Positions 1-8,575 of a DNA stretch of 64,000 nucleotides are shown in pieces; position 1 is the first letter of the stretch; every line of letters starts with the position of its first letter. Where the stretch lies: assembly GCF_002242805.1 (NCBI RefSeq), contig NZ_MCGQ01000020.1, forward strand, positions 275,184 through 339,183, in the 5' to 3' direction. Source of the stretch: Streptomyces diastatochromogenes (GTDB lineage Bacteria; Actinomycetota; Actinomycetes; Streptomycetales; Streptomycetaceae). Both the position numbers and the translations under genes were made by a program. The notes beneath the pieces were generated by a model. That model worked only from the letters and a program-made list of their open reading frames with translations. It did no database searches and was not told the DNA's origin.

Positions 1-695
1 TCGGTACGGCCGCCCTCGCGGTCGTGGTGCTCGCCGGGTTCGCGTACTGGGAGAGCCGGGTCGACGAACCGATGCTCGACCTGCACTTCTTCCGGGACCG
101 CAGGTTCACCGGGGCGGTCGCGGGGGCGGTGCTCATCACCTTCGGGATGGGCGGAGCGCTGTTTCTGCTGACCCAGCACCTTCAGTTCGTGCTCGGGTAC
201 GGGCCGTTGGAGGCGGGGTTGCGGACGGCTCCGCTGGCCTTGGCCGTGGTGGTGCTCAACTTCTCGGGGGTGTCGGCGAAGTGGAGTCACCGGCTGGGGA
301 CTCCGGTGTCGATCGCGGTGGGGATGGTGCTGATGTCGTTGGGGCTGGTGTCCATCGCGGAGCTGGACTCCGGGGGGTATGCGGGGACGTTGGTGGGGTT
401 GCTGCTGATCGGTGTGGGGTGTGCTGTCGCCAACCCGGCGATGGCGCACGCGATCATGAGTGCGATTCCTTCGGAGAAGGCGGGGGTGGGGGCCGGGATC
501 AACGGCACGTTGGCTGAGTTCGGCAATGGGCTTGGGGTCGCCGTGTTGGGGGCTGTGCTCAGCTCTTCGGTTGCCTCAGGGGAGTCGTTGTCTTCTGGGC
601 TCGGGGCCGGGCAGTTGGTGGGGGCTGTTGCTGTGCTGGTGGGGGGACTGGTGGCAGCCGGGTTGTTGCGGCGGGCGGAGAGGAATGTCGCCTAA
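1..695 (+). CDS. MFS drug-efflux transporter, DHA2 type (C-terminal part)
   Basis: The reading frame is open from the first base of the window, so the gene begins upstream and only about its last 230 residues are present. The visible part is strongly hydrophobic, with about seven membrane segments. The stretch around MLDLHFFRDRRF and the Asn-Gly-rich segment INGTLAEFGNGLG are typical of the second half of 14-helix DHA2 (EmrB/QacA-like) proton antiporters, which export drugs or metabolites at the cytoplasmic membrane. A TetR-family gene follows in the same direction 153 bases downstream, a usual arrangement for a regulated exporter. Family is confident; substrate is unknown. Confidence 0.88.
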   Translation, partial: GTAALAVVVLAGFAYWESRVDEPMLDLHFFRDRRFTGAVAGAVLITFGMGGALFLLTQHLQFVLGYGPLEAGLRTAPLALAVVVLNFSGVSAKWSHRLGTPVSIAVGMVLMSLGLVSIAELDSGGYAGTLVGLLLIGVGCAVANPAMAHAIMSAIPSEKAGVGAGINGTLAEFGNGLGVAVLGAVLSSSVASGESLSSGLGAGQLVGAVAVLVGGLVAAGLLRRAERNVA

Positions 696-717
696 GAGCT
701 CGGGGGATGGGTATTCG

Positions 718-792
718 TGCGGCTGCGGGTCGTATGTGGTTGATCGCGCCCACGCGGCGGAGCCGCAGATGGACACGGCCCCGCGCCCCTTA
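718..792. repeat. Dispersed Streptomyces intergenic repeat, copy 1
   Basis: Between the exporter and the TetR gene lies a GC-rich segment of the form GTGCGGCTGCGGGTCG... GTGGTTGATCGCGCCCACGCG ... CCCCGCGCCCC. A related segment occurs at 12751-12800. I recognise this wording from many Streptomyces intergenic regions, usually just after stop codons. It can fold into imperfect hairpins and may act as a terminator or a mobile miniature element. Confidence 0.5.
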
Positions 793-848
793 GGTTGGCT
801 GCAGTCCTAGCATCTTGAGAAGTGGCCGGAGTCCAGAAAGGTGCCTCG

Positions 849-1604
849 ATGGCGAAGGGTGATGCGCGGTCGGTGCGGGCCAGTGTGTGGTTGGAGGGGG
901 CGGCGCGGCGTGGTGGGCGTAGCGCGCAGCCTTCGGGGCTCGACCGGGAGCGGATCACCGCCGTGAGTGTGCGGCTGCTGGATGCGGAAGGGCTGGCGAA
1001 GTTCTCCATGCGGCGGCTCGCCGGTGAGCTGAACGTCACCGCGATGTCCCTGTACTGGTACGTCGACACCAAGGACGACCTGCTCGAACTCGCCCTGGAC
1101 GCGGCCTACGGCGAGCTGCGGCTGCCCGCCGTCGAGGACGAGGGCGACTGGCGGGAGCAGCTGCGGGCGCTGGCCGCCGAGTACCGGGCGCTGCTGGTGC
1201 GCCATCCCTGGATGTCGCCGCTGGCCGGCCGGTACCTCAACATCGGCCCCGAGTCGCTCGCCTTCTCGCGCACGGTGCAGCGGGTCATCCGCCGCGCCGG
1301 GCTGCCCGCGCACCGGGTGACGAGCGCCATCTCGGCCGTGTTCCAGTTCGTGTACGGCTACGGCACGCTGGAGGGTCAGTTCCTGTCCCGGATCGCGGAC
1401 TCCGGCCTGCCCCCGGACGACTACTTCCAGCAGGCCATGACGTCGGCCCGGCAGGACCCCGAGGCCGCGGACTATCTCCAGGAGAGCAAGGAGATCATGG
1501 ACGCCCGCGGCGGCGACACGGTCGCCGAGATGCTGGACCGGGACTTCACCTTCGCCCTGGACCTGCTGGTGGCCGGCATCGAGGCGATGGTCGAGCGCGG
1601 CTGA
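849..1604 (+). CDS. TetR-family transcriptional regulator
   Basis: A 251-residue DNA-binding repressor. The N-terminal helix-turn-helix lies around residues 35-80 (LDRERITAVSVRLLDAEG, then MRRLAGELNVTAMSLYWYV). The rest matches the tetracycline-repressor-like C-terminal ligand-binding domain. I chose ATG 849 over the longer frame from 822 because AGAAAGG sits seven bases before it. The gene lies downstream of an MFS exporter in the same direction, so it most likely controls that exporter in response to a small hydrophobic ligand. The stop codon abuts the stop of the convergent flavin-protein gene. Confidence 0.88.
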   Translation: MAKGDARSVRASVWLEGAARRGGRSAQPSGLDRERITAVSVRLLDAEGLAKFSMRRLAGELNVTAMSLYWYVDTKDDLLELALDAAYGELRLPAVEDEGDWREQLRALAAEYRALLVRHPWMSPLAGRYLNIGPESLAFSRTVQRVIRRAGLPAHRVTSAISAVFQFVYGYGTLEGQFLSRIADSGLPPDDYFQQAMTSARQDPEAADYLQESKEIMDARGGDTVAEMLDRDFTFALDLLVAGIEAMVERG

Positions 1605-2072
1605 CTACTCCGAGACCAGCCGGGCCGGGAAGCCGCCGGTCGCCACCGGCCCCCACCGCTCCGGAGTGACCCGGATGATCGACTTGCCCTGCTTGATCAT
1701 GGCCGCCCGGTACTCGTCCCAGTCGGGGTGCTCGCCGGCGATGTTGCGGTAGTACTCGACCAGGGGCTCCACGGAGTCGGGGGCGTCGACGACCTCGGCG
1801 GTGCCGTCGATCTGGACCCAGGGGCCGTTCCACTCGTCACTCAGGACGAGCAGGCTGACCCGCGGGTCGCGCTTGGCGTTGCGGGTCTTGGCGCGCTCGG
1901 GGTAGGTGGAGACCACGATCCGGCCCGAGTCGTCGACCCCGCAGGTCAGCGGGGAGCCCTGGGGGCTGCCGTCGGCGCGGCGGGTGAGCAGGATCGCGCG
2001 GTGGCGGGGTCGTACGAAGTCCAGCAGGTCGTCCAGCGAGACGCGGGTGTTCGTCGCGATGTTGGGTGCCAT
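1605..2072 (-). CDS. PPOX-class (pyridoxamine-phosphate-oxidase-like) F420/FMN-binding protein
   Basis: A 155-residue split-barrel protein of the pyridoxamine 5-prime-phosphate oxidase-like superfamily. Actinobacterial members mostly bind F420 or FMN and reduce small molecules. Family features are RAILLTRRADGSPQGSPLTCG at the start of the barrel, the phosphate-contacting YPERAKTRNAKRDPRVSLLV segment and the later WVQIDGTAEVVD strand. The start is ATG 2072. It is convergent with the TetR gene, with no spacer between the two stops. The cofactor cannot be decided from sequence alone; F420 is my preference from the length and the actinobacterial host. Confidence 0.8.
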   Translation of the reverse strand: MAPNIATNTRVSLDDLLDFVRPRHRAILLTRRADGSPQGSPLTCGVDDSGRIVVSTYPERAKTRNAKRDPRVSLLVLSDEWNGPWVQIDGTAEVVDAPDSVEPLVEYYRNIAGEHPDWDEYRAAMIKQGKSIIRVTPERWGPVATGGFPARLVSE

Positions 2073-2140
2073 GGGCGCAGCCTAGAGCCCCGGTGGACCG
2101 GTCAGCCTGACCCTGCCGGGCACAGGCTCACCGGTGCACG

Positions 2141-2962
2141 TCAGGCGGTGGGCAGTGTGTCGCCCTGGACCGCCTGGATGTCCAGCTCGACCCTGAGGGT
2201 CGTACCGATGGCGGCGATGCCCGCCTGGAGGACCTGGTTGTAGTTCATCGCGAAGTCCTCGCGGTGCAGTTCGGTGGTGGCGCGGAAGGCGGCGCGGGTG
2301 CCGCCCCACGGGTCGGCGCCGGTGCCGAGGTAGGCCAGGTCCAGGTCGACGGGCCGTACGACGCCGTGCATCGCCAGCTCGCCGTGGACCGTCCAGCGGT
2401 CCGGGCCGGCCTGGGTCAGGCCGGTCGAGCGGAAGGTGATCTCGGGGTGCCGCTCGACGTCGAGGAAGTCGGCGGAGCGCAGGTGCGTGTCGCGCATCCC
2501 GTTGCCGGTGTCGACGGAGGCGGCCCGGATCACCGCCTCCACGCGGGACTTGGTGATGTCGTCCGGGGCGATCTCGATCGACCCGCCGAACTCCGTGAAC
2601 CGGCCGTGCACGCTGGAGATGCCCAGGTGCTGGGCGACGGCGGCGACGGAGGAGTGCACCGGGTCGACGGTCCAGGGGCCGGGCGGCGGCAGTTCGGTGC
2701 CGCCCTGCCGGGCGAGTGTCACCGTGCCGACCTCGGCCCGCCCGCTCGCGGTGACGAGCGCGCTGGAGGCGGCGGGCGCGTACCCGACGGCGGTCACGAT
2801 CACCGTGTACGCCCCCGGCGCCAGCCCGGTGGTGTCCCGTACGGCACCCTCGGCGTCCGCCTCGGCCCGCAGCACCTGCGTACCGGTCATGTCCGTCACC
2901 GTGACGACCGCGTGCGACACGGCCCATCCGTCCCGGGTACGGATCCTCGCGGTCAGTCCCAT
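2141..2962 (-). CDS. YceI-family protein with N-terminal carboxypeptidase-regulatory-like domain
   Basis: A 273-residue protein in two parts. Residues about 1-85 form an Ig-like carboxypeptidase-regulatory/Cna-B type domain, with the pattern of variable loop, GAVRDTTGLAPGAYTVIVTAVGY. Residues about 95-273 are a YceI lipocalin-like domain (WTVDPVHSSVAAVAQHLG, then SVDTGNGMRDTHLRSADFLD), which binds polyisoprenoid-like amphiphiles. No signal peptide is visible, unlike many YceI proteins. ATG 2962 was chosen because GGAG lies eight bases upstream; a longer frame has no such site. It follows the MFS gene at 3068 in the same direction, and the two share the same Ig-like repeat type, so they probably work together. 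Confidence 0.82.
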   Translation of the reverse strand: MGLTARIRTRDGWAVSHAVVTVTDMTGTQVLRAEADAEGAVRDTTGLAPGAYTVIVTAVGYAPAASSALVTASGRAEVGTVTLARQGGTELPPPGPWTVDPVHSSVAAVAQHLGISSVHGRFTEFGGSIEIAPDDITKSRVEAVIRAASVDTGNGMRDTHLRSADFLDVERHPEITFRSTGLTQAGPDRWTVHGELAMHGVVRPVDLDLAYLGTGADPWGGTRAAFRATTELHREDFAMNYNQVLQAGIAAIGTTLRVELDIQAVQGDTLPTA

Positions 2963-3067
2963 CCCGTTTTCTCCCTGCAAGGAATTACAAAGGCTTACAA
3001 ATTGGTCGTATGAGACCGGCCCGTGGCGCGCGCATGGCGGTGCGCGCACCACGGGCCGGGGTGTGAA

Positions 3068-5620
3068 CTACTCGCCGGGGTGGGCGAGTTCGATGTCGTG
3101 GCCGTCGACTCCGGTGCCGGAGAGGGTCAGGGCGGTGGCCGCCGGCGGGTAGCCCGTCGCGATGACGGTGTACTCGCCGTTGTCCAGGTCGGCGAAGGCG
3201 TACGCCCCGTCCGTCCCGGTGGTGGCCGTGCCGACCACGTTGCCCGCCGCGTCCACGAGGGTCACGCGGGCGTCGGCCAGCGGGCCGTGCGGGGCCCGTA
3301 CGACACCCAGCAGCTGGGCGCCGGCGTCGAGGGCGACCTCGATCCGGGTGACGCCGGTGGCGCCGATCTCGACCGGCAGGGCGCGCGGACGGTACCCGGC
3401 CGCGTTCACCGCGACGGTCACCACGCCCGGCACCAGCTCGGTGAAGGCGAACTCGCCCTGCTCCCCACTGGCCGCGGTGGCCAGCAGGTCCCCGCGCACA
3501 TCGGTGACGATCACCATCGCGTCCTTGACCGGCAGCGCGCTCCCGGCCGCCCGGACCACACCGCTCAGCCCGCTGGTGCCGCTGAGCAGGATGTCGTACG
3601 ACAGCGGTTCCTCGCCCACCACGATCGTGGAGGCCTGCGGCTGGTAGCCGTCGGCGGAGGCGATCAGCACGTACGAGCCCGTGCCCGGCGCGGCCAGCCC
3701 GTAGGAGCCGTCGGCCTGGGCGACCGAGCGGCCCAGCTGGCGGCCGCCGAGGGAGATCAGGGTGACCGCGGCCTGCGGGACCGGGGCGCTCTCGGCGCCG
3801 CGGACGAAGCCGTGGACCGGGGTGCCGCCGTGGCCGCCGGTGCCGGGCCCGGCCACCGTGGCGACGGCGGTGAGCTGCTCGACGGCGGTGGCGGTGGCCG
3901 GCGCCTCGGGGAAGCGGTCCGCCGGGACGACCGGCTGGGCCCAGCTGGGCACGTTCTCCTGGGCGGGTTCCTGCACGGGCTGCTCCACGGTGTTCTCGAC
4001 GGGGGCGGCGGCCGGGGCCTTGGCGTCGGCGGCCTGGGCGAGCGCGCCCTGCGTCTTCAGCGGGACCTCCTTGATGAACAGCGTGATCAGGAAGGCGACG
4101 GCGGCGAGGCAGCCGGCGATGAAGAAGACGTCGGCGATGCCGTGGCCGTAGGCACTCTCCATGAGCGTGCGCAGCGGGGCCGGCAGCTTGTCCATGTCCG
4201 GGATGCTGTCGGTGGAGCTCGAACCGGCGAGTGCGGCCTGGTACTTCGGGGAGAGGGCGGCGATGCCGTCCTTGACGTAGTCGGTGATCCGGTGGGACAT
4301 CACCGCGCCGAGCGCGGACACGCCGACCGCACCGCCGAGGGAACGGAAGAAGGTGACCGTGGAGCTGGCCGAGCCGAGGTCGGAGGGCGCCACCTGGTTC
4401 TGCGTGGCGAGGACCAGGTTCTGCATCATCATGCCGATGCCGAGGCCCAGCAGGGCCATCCAGATGGCCATCTTCCAGTACTCGGTGTCGTAGCGGATGC
4501 TGCCGAGCATCAGCAGGCCGGCCGTCACCAGCACGCCGCCGCTGACCAGCCAGGCCTTCCAGCGGCCGGTGCGGGTGATGAACTGACCCGAGACGGTCGA
4601 GGAGATGAACAGACCGCCGATCATCGGGATCGTCATGACGCCGGACATCGTCGGGGACTTGTCGCGGGCCAGCTGGAAGTACTGGCTGAAGAACACCGTG
4701 CCGGTGAACATCGCGACACCGACGAACAGCGAGGCGAGCGAGGCCAGCGTGATCGTGCGGTTGCGGAACAGGCGCAGCGGGATGATCGGCTCGCTCGCCT
4801 TGGACTCCACCAGCACGAACAGCGCGCCGAGGACGATCGAGCCGCCGACCATCGCGTACGTCTGCCACGAGATCCAGTCGTACTTGTCACCGGCGAAGGT
4901 GACCCAGATCAGCAGCAGCGACACGGCGGCGGAGATGACGAACGCGCCGCCCCAGTCGACCTTGACCTCCCGCTTGACCACGGGCAGGTGCAGAGTCTTC
5001 TGCAGCACGATCAGCGCGATGATCGCGAAGGGGACGCCGACGTAGAAGCACCAGCGCCAGCCCAGCCAGGAGGTGTCGGTGATGACACCGCCGAGCAGCG
5101 GGCCGCCGACGGTGGCGACGGCGAAGGTGGCGCCCAGGTAGCCGGAGTACCGGCCGCGTTCACGCGGGGAGATCATCGCGGCCATGACGATCTGCGCCAG
5201 CGCGGACAGACCGCCGACACCGATGCCCTGGAACACCCGGAAGGTGATGAGCATGCCGGGGTTCTGCGACAGGCCGGCCGCCATCGAGGCGACGACATAG
5301 ATGATCAGCGCTATCTGGACGAGCGCCTTCTTGCTGTACAGGTCGGAGAGCTTGCCCCACAGGGGGGTGGCCGCGGTCATCGACAGCAGGGCGGCGGTGA
5401 CCACCCAGGTGTAGGCGGACTGACCGCCGCCGAGGTCACCGATGATGTGCGGCAGGGCGTTGGAGACGATCGTGGACGACAGGATCGCCACGAACATGCC
5501 GAGCAGCAGCCCGGACAGGGCCTCCATGATCTGCCGGTGCGTCATCGGGGCGTGGTCCGCCGAGGAACCTCCCCCGTGCTTGGCGTGAGCCCGCACACCG
5601 GCTGGTGTGGTCGTTGCCAT
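3068..5620 (-). CDS. DHA2-type MFS transporter with a C-terminal tail of three Ig-like repeats
   Basis: An 850-residue protein. Residues about 30-540 are a 14-helix DHA2 transporter with the motif-A-like segment TPLWGKLSDLYSKKALVQ and the second-half motif around RTITLASLASLF. Residues about 565-850 are not membrane. They are three consecutive carboxypeptidase-regulatory-like (Cna-B/SdrD-like) repeats of about 85-90 residues, each with a V-x-G-V/F-V-R opening, a G-x-Y/F-x-F/L turn and an AAGYRP- or ADGYQP-like end. Typical DHA2 exporters end after the last helix, at roughly 500-550 residues. ATG 5620 has AAAGGA seven bases upstream. The gene lies 13 bases after the MarR gene, consistent with a repressor-exporter operon. 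The tail could be a ligand- or partner-binding appendage; its location relative to the membrane is unclear. Confidence 0.85.
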   Translation of the reverse strand: MATTTPAGVRAHAKHGGGSSADHAPMTHRQIMEALSGLLLGMFVAILSSTIVSNALPHIIGDLGGGQSAYTWVVTAALLSMTAATPLWGKLSDLYSKKALVQIALIIYVVASMAAGLSQNPGMLITFRVFQGIGVGGLSALAQIVMAAMISPRERGRYSGYLGATFAVATVGGPLLGGVITDTSWLGWRWCFYVGVPFAIIALIVLQKTLHLPVVKREVKVDWGGAFVISAAVSLLLIWVTFAGDKYDWISWQTYAMVGGSIVLGALFVLVESKASEPIIPLRLFRNRTITLASLASLFVGVAMFTGTVFFSQYFQLARDKSPTMSGVMTIPMIGGLFISSTVSGQFITRTGRWKAWLVSGGVLVTAGLLMLGSIRYDTEYWKMAIWMALLGLGIGMMMQNLVLATQNQVAPSDLGSASSTVTFFRSLGGAVGVSALGAVMSHRITDYVKDGIAALSPKYQAALAGSSSTDSIPDMDKLPAPLRTLMESAYGHGIADVFFIAGCLAAVAFLITLFIKEVPLKTQGALAQAADAKAPAAAPVENTVEQPVQEPAQENVPSWAQPVVPADRFPEAPATATAVEQLTAVATVAGPGTGGHGGTPVHGFVRGAESAPVPQAAVTLISLGGRQLGRSVAQADGSYGLAAPGTGSYVLIASADGYQPQASTIVVGEEPLSYDILLSGTSGLSGVVRAAGSALPVKDAMVIVTDVRGDLLATAASGEQGEFAFTELVPGVVTVAVNAAGYRPRALPVEIGATGVTRIEVALDAGAQLLGVVRAPHGPLADARVTLVDAAGNVVGTATTGTDGAYAFADLDNGEYTVIATGYPPAATALTLSGTGVDGHDIELAHPGE

Positions 5621-5633
5621 GGGCTTCCTTTGC

Positions 5634-6128
5634 TTACGTGCTTGCGGGTGTACGGGTGGTCTCTTCGAGTACGGGTGCGGGCGGCCGTGGCGGGGCGGAC
5701 CGGCAGTCGCCGAAACTGTCGCGCAGGCGCGTCATCAGCCGGATGAGCTGGCCGACCTCGTCGTCGGTCCAGTCGCTCAGCCGGTCGGCGAGCAGATGGG
5801 TGGTCCGCCGGGACAGCTCGTCGAGCTGCTCCAGGCCCGCGGGCGTCAGGCGCAGGATGCGCGAGCGCTTGTCCGCGGGGTCCGGTGACCGCTCGATCCA
5901 GCCGCGTGCGGCGACGTGCGCGACATGCCGGCTGGTGACCGACATGTCCACGGCGAGCAGCTCGGCGAGCTTGCTCATGCGCATGTCGCCGTGGCGACCG
6001 AGCAGGGTCAGCACGGCGGCCGAGCCGGCCGGGCACTCGGGCGGCAGGATCCGCCCCATGTCCCGTTTCACGGCTCCGACGGCACTGAGCTGACGCGCCA
6101 GCTCTTCGTACTGCGCCTGCCCGGCCAT
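5634..6128 (-). CDS. MarR-family transcriptional regulator
   Basis: A 164-residue winged-helix repressor. The recognition helix region is MRMSKLAELLAVDMSVTSRHVAHV and the wing is GWIERSPDPADKRSRILRLTPAG, the classic MarR wing signature. ATG 6128 has GGGAGG four bases upstream; the longer frame beginning near 6308 has no such site. It is the first gene of a three-gene unit with the MFS exporter and the YceI protein. A perfect inverted repeat 27 bases before its start (6155-6177) is a good autoregulatory operator candidate. The ligand is probably a lipophilic compound also exported by the neighbour. Confidence 0.88.
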   Translation of the reverse strand: MAGQAQYEELARQLSAVGAVKRDMGRILPPECPAGSAAVLTLLGRHGDMRMSKLAELLAVDMSVTSRHVAHVAARGWIERSPDPADKRSRILRLTPAGLEQLDELSRRTTHLLADRLSDWTDDEVGQLIRLMTRLRDSFGDCRSAPPRPPAPVLEETTRTPAST

Positions 6129-6154
6129 CACACCTCCCGTATTCGTTGCTTGGG

Positions 6155-6177
6155 GCAACCATAGATCTGTTGGTTGC
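6155..6177. promoter_or_regulatory. Inverted repeat, candidate MarR operator
   Basis: GCAACCA and TGGTTGC are perfect complements separated by nine AT-rich bases. They lie 27 bases upstream of the marR start codon, in the intergenic region shared with the divergent gene at 6333. Size and position fit a MarR dimer site overlapping the promoter. Confidence 0.5.
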
Positions 6178-6332
6178 TGCAGGCAAACAAATTGGGGGCG
6201 GCTGGCGCAAAAACTTGGCAAAGGCAAGTATTGCGACCGTAAACACGCAGGTGGGGGCGGGTGGCCTGCCCCCCTCTGTCCCGGTGGCCCCGCACTTGGG
6301 TCGGCCACCTGGATTCGCTAGTGTCTCGGGCC

Positions 6333-6536
6333 ATGGCTAACACCCAGGGCCCCCAGGGCAACTACGACCCCGCCGGCAGCACCCAGATGTTCCGCGCGTT
6401 CGTCGACGAGGCTCCCCAGGGGGGCCGGCAGCAGGCGGCCGCCGCCTCCTCCTCGGGTCCGCGCATCGGCCTGATCATCGGCGTCGTCGTCGCCGTGGCC
6501 GTCGTCGCGGCGGTGGCCTGGCTGGCGCTCAAGTAA
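6333..6536 (+). CDS. Small single-pass membrane protein
   Basis: A 67-residue protein with a polar N-terminal part (about residues 1-40, rich in Gln, Gly and Ala) and one C-terminal transmembrane helix (IGLIIGVVVAVAVVAAVAWLAL) ending two residues before the stop. This is a tail-anchored topology. I chose ATG 6333 (MANTQGPQGNYDPAG) rather than the earlier frame start because the upstream part has no coding character. Similar short proteins are common beside stress sigma-factor genes in Streptomyces, but no function is known to me. Confidence 0.65.
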   Translation: MANTQGPQGNYDPAGSTQMFRAFVDEAPQGGRQQAAAASSSGPRIGLIIGVVVAVAVVAAVAWLALK

Positions 6537-6545
6537 GGCGTACGG

Positions 6546-7298
6546 CTACTTCCACCGGACGGACACGTCCCGCGTCTCGATGTGCATGCCCAGCGGGACG
6601 CGCCAGGCGTCCACGCACACCGTCCAGGTGTGGTCCGTGCGCGCGCCGGGACCGATCGGCACCGGGAGGTCCGCGGTCGACTCGACCGTTCCCCAGTCGA
6701 TGCCGAGCGCGCCGATGATGTGCGTCCCGAACGTCACCGTGCCCGAACGCACCGTCGTACCGCCGGAGTTGTGAAAGCCGACGGTCACCTTCTCGCACCA
6801 GCGCTTGTCCGTGCCCTGGCGCGCCGGATCGCCCCAGCTGAGGTCGGCGGGGGCGGGGGGCTTGGTGCGGCTGGGAGTCGGGGTGGGCGACGGCTGCTCC
6901 GGGGCGGTCGTGCCCGCGCCGGTGGGGCTCGGTGAGGTGTCCGCAGGGTCGGGTGCGGCGCTGCCGGGTGTGGTGCTCGCGCCGGCCGACGGGGTCCCTG
7001 ACGGGGGCGTTTCGGAAGGCGTGTCCGAAGGCGTCCTGCCCGACGGTGAGTTGGAGTCGGAAGCCGGCCCGTCCAGCGGGACCATCCGTACCGCTCCTGT
7101 CGGCGCCCCCGCCGAACCCTCCGGGCTCGGCACGCCGCCCACCGCCGCGTACCCGTCCCGGCCGCCGCTCCCGCACCCGGCCAGGGTCACGCCCAGACAC
7201 ACGACGGCCGCCGACGCTGCCGTGACGGCGCCTCGGCGGCCCTGTGTCCGTGTCGTCGTACGAGATGTCCGGGTACGAAGCGTCCGGGTACGAAGCAT
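6546..7298 (-). CDS. Secreted lipoprotein, Pro/Ser/Thr-rich linker and C-terminal beta domain
   Basis: A 250-residue predicted lipoprotein. After an Arg-rich n-region and a hydrophobic segment, the lipobox LAGC places the lipidated cysteine at residue 42. Residues about 60-140 are a Pro/Ser/Thr/Gly spacer typical of cell-wall-crossing lipoproteins. The last 100 residues (from DLSWGDPARQGTDKRWCEKV) look like a compact beta domain with two cysteines. The first 25 residues are encoded by a short tandem repeat in the DNA near 7260-7300, so the exact start is uncertain. I do not recognise the function. Confidence 0.7.
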   Translation of the reverse strand: MLRTRTLRTRTSRTTTRTQGRRGAVTAASAAVVCLGVTLAGCGSGGRDGYAAVGGVPSPEGSAGAPTGAVRMVPLDGPASDSNSPSGRTPSDTPSETPPSGTPSAGASTTPGSAAPDPADTSPSPTGAGTTAPEQPSPTPTPSRTKPPAPADLSWGDPARQGTDKRWCEKVTVGFHNSGGTTVRSGTVTFGTHIIGALGIDWGTVESTADLPVPIGPGARTDHTWTVCVDAWRVPLGMHIETRDVSVRWK

Positions 7299-7336
7299 CC
7301 GGCCATGGTGGCTGACGCTCCGTCAGATGGGAAGCC

Positions 7337-8263
7337 TCAGTCGGAGATGAGCCCCTCGCGCAGCTGGGCCAGGGTCCGGGTCAGCAGGCGGGAGACGTGC
7401 ATCTGGGAGATGCCGACCTCCTCGCCGATCTGGGACTGGGTCATGTTGGCGAAGAAGCGCAGCATGATGATCCGGCGCTCCCGGGGCGGCAGTTTGGCCA
7501 GCAGCGGCTTGAGGGACTCGCGGTACTCCACGCCCTCCAGGGCCGTGTCCTCGTAGCCGAGCCGGTCGGCCAGGGAGCCCTCGCCGCCGTCGTCCTCGGG
7601 GGCCGGGGAGTCGAGCGAGGAGGCGGTGTAGGCGTTGCCGACCGCGAGGCCGTCGACCACGTCCTCCTCGGAGACGCCGAGCACCGCGGCCAGTTCGGTC
7701 ACCGTCGGGGAGCGGTCCAGCTTCTGGGACAGCTCGTCGCTGGCCTTGGTGAGGGCCAGCCGCAGCTCCTGGAGCCGGCGTGGCACGCGCACCGACCACG
7801 AGGTGTCGCGGAAGAAGCGCTTGATCTCGCCCACGACCGTCGGCATCGCGAACGTCGGGAACTCCACGCCCCGTTCGCAGTCGAAGCGGTCGATCGCCTT
7901 GATCAGGCCGATGGTGCCGACCTGGACGATGTCCTCCATCGGCTCGTTGCGCGAGCGGAAGCGGGCCGCCGCGTAGCGCACGAGCGGGAGGTTCAGCTCG
8001 ATCAGGGTGTCCCGGACGTAGGCGCGCTCGGGGCTGTTCTCGTCGAGTGCGGCGAGCCGCAGGAACAGGGAGCGGGACAGGGTGCGGGTGTCGATGTCCG
8101 CCGTGGCCGGGAGGGCCGGAGCGGCATCGGGGGCCTGGACGGGCGGGGCCGGCACGGCTTCGAGGGCCGTGACGTCATCGAGGACGTCGAGAGCGTGGAG
8201 CTCCTTGGGCGCTGCCTCGCTCGTGGGCGTGAGCACCTTCGAGCTGCCCTGGTCTGCGGACAT
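7337..8263 (-). CDS. sigN: SigB/SigF-family RNA polymerase sigma factor (SigN-like)
   Basis: A 308-residue group 3 sigma factor. Region 2 is clear (LVRYAAARFRSRNEPMEDIV, then VGTIGLIKAIDRFD and FPTFAMPTVVGEIKRFFRD). Region 3 follows, and the region 4 helix-turn-helix is LTKSQ-type MTQSQIGEEVGISQMHVSRLL. The first 65 residues are an Ala/Pro-rich extension. It is a paralogue of the next gene, sigF, and lies on its 3-prime side in the same direction, as sigN does beside sigF in S. coelicolor. That synteny, recalled from memory, is why I use the symbol. ATG 8263 has a run of G residues upstream. Such factors control stress and development and are usually held by anti-sigma proteins; none is encoded beside it. 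Confidence 0.85.
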   Translation of the reverse strand: MSADQGSSKVLTPTSEAAPKELHALDVLDDVTALEAVPAPPVQAPDAAPALPATADIDTRTLSRSLFLRLAALDENSPERAYVRDTLIELNLPLVRYAAARFRSRNEPMEDIVQVGTIGLIKAIDRFDCERGVEFPTFAMPTVVGEIKRFFRDTSWSVRVPRRLQELRLALTKASDELSQKLDRSPTVTELAAVLGVSEEDVVDGLAVGNAYTASSLDSPAPEDDGGEGSLADRLGYEDTALEGVEYRESLKPLLAKLPPRERRIIMLRFFANMTQSQIGEEVGISQMHVSRLLTRTLAQLREGLISD

Positions 8264-8331
8264 GCCACCCCCTTTGGGTCGCGGGACGGTCGTGGCGGCG
8301 ATGCCTTTCGAGCAACGCAGCCTTCACCTGA

Positions 8332-8357
8332 ATACCGGTGCCGGAGGCCCGGCAAAC
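8332..8357 (-). promoter_or_regulatory. Candidate SigB-type promoter for the SigN-like gene
   Basis: On the minus strand, GTTT (complement of 8354-8357) and CGGTAT (complement of 8332-8337) are separated by 16 bases. This resembles the GNNT-N14-16-GGGTAT form recognised by SigB-family factors. It lies about 70 bases before the sigma gene and could mean autoregulation. One base in the -10 box is off consensus. Confidence 0.35.
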
Positions 8358-8575
8358 GCGCTTCCCGCAGAATGTCACATGTCGGCAACACGCTGTAGTG
8401 ACATGTCGACACGTGAGTTACGAATCGGCCCTGGAAAGAAGGGGTCTGACGGCTTTTCGGGGCACAACTGTCGGGAACCGCCCTGGTGAGCGATTCGCTC
8501 TCGCCGGTTACCGATCGATCCTGCTTGCGAACGGGTGCGAGCTGGTGTGTTCCGGTCCGTGCGCCCGTGCGCCGG

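Noticed and set aside
3023..5746. A 907-codon open frame on the plus strand
   Set aside because: Antisense to the MFS gene, composed of low-complexity Gly/Arg/Asp text with no known domain.
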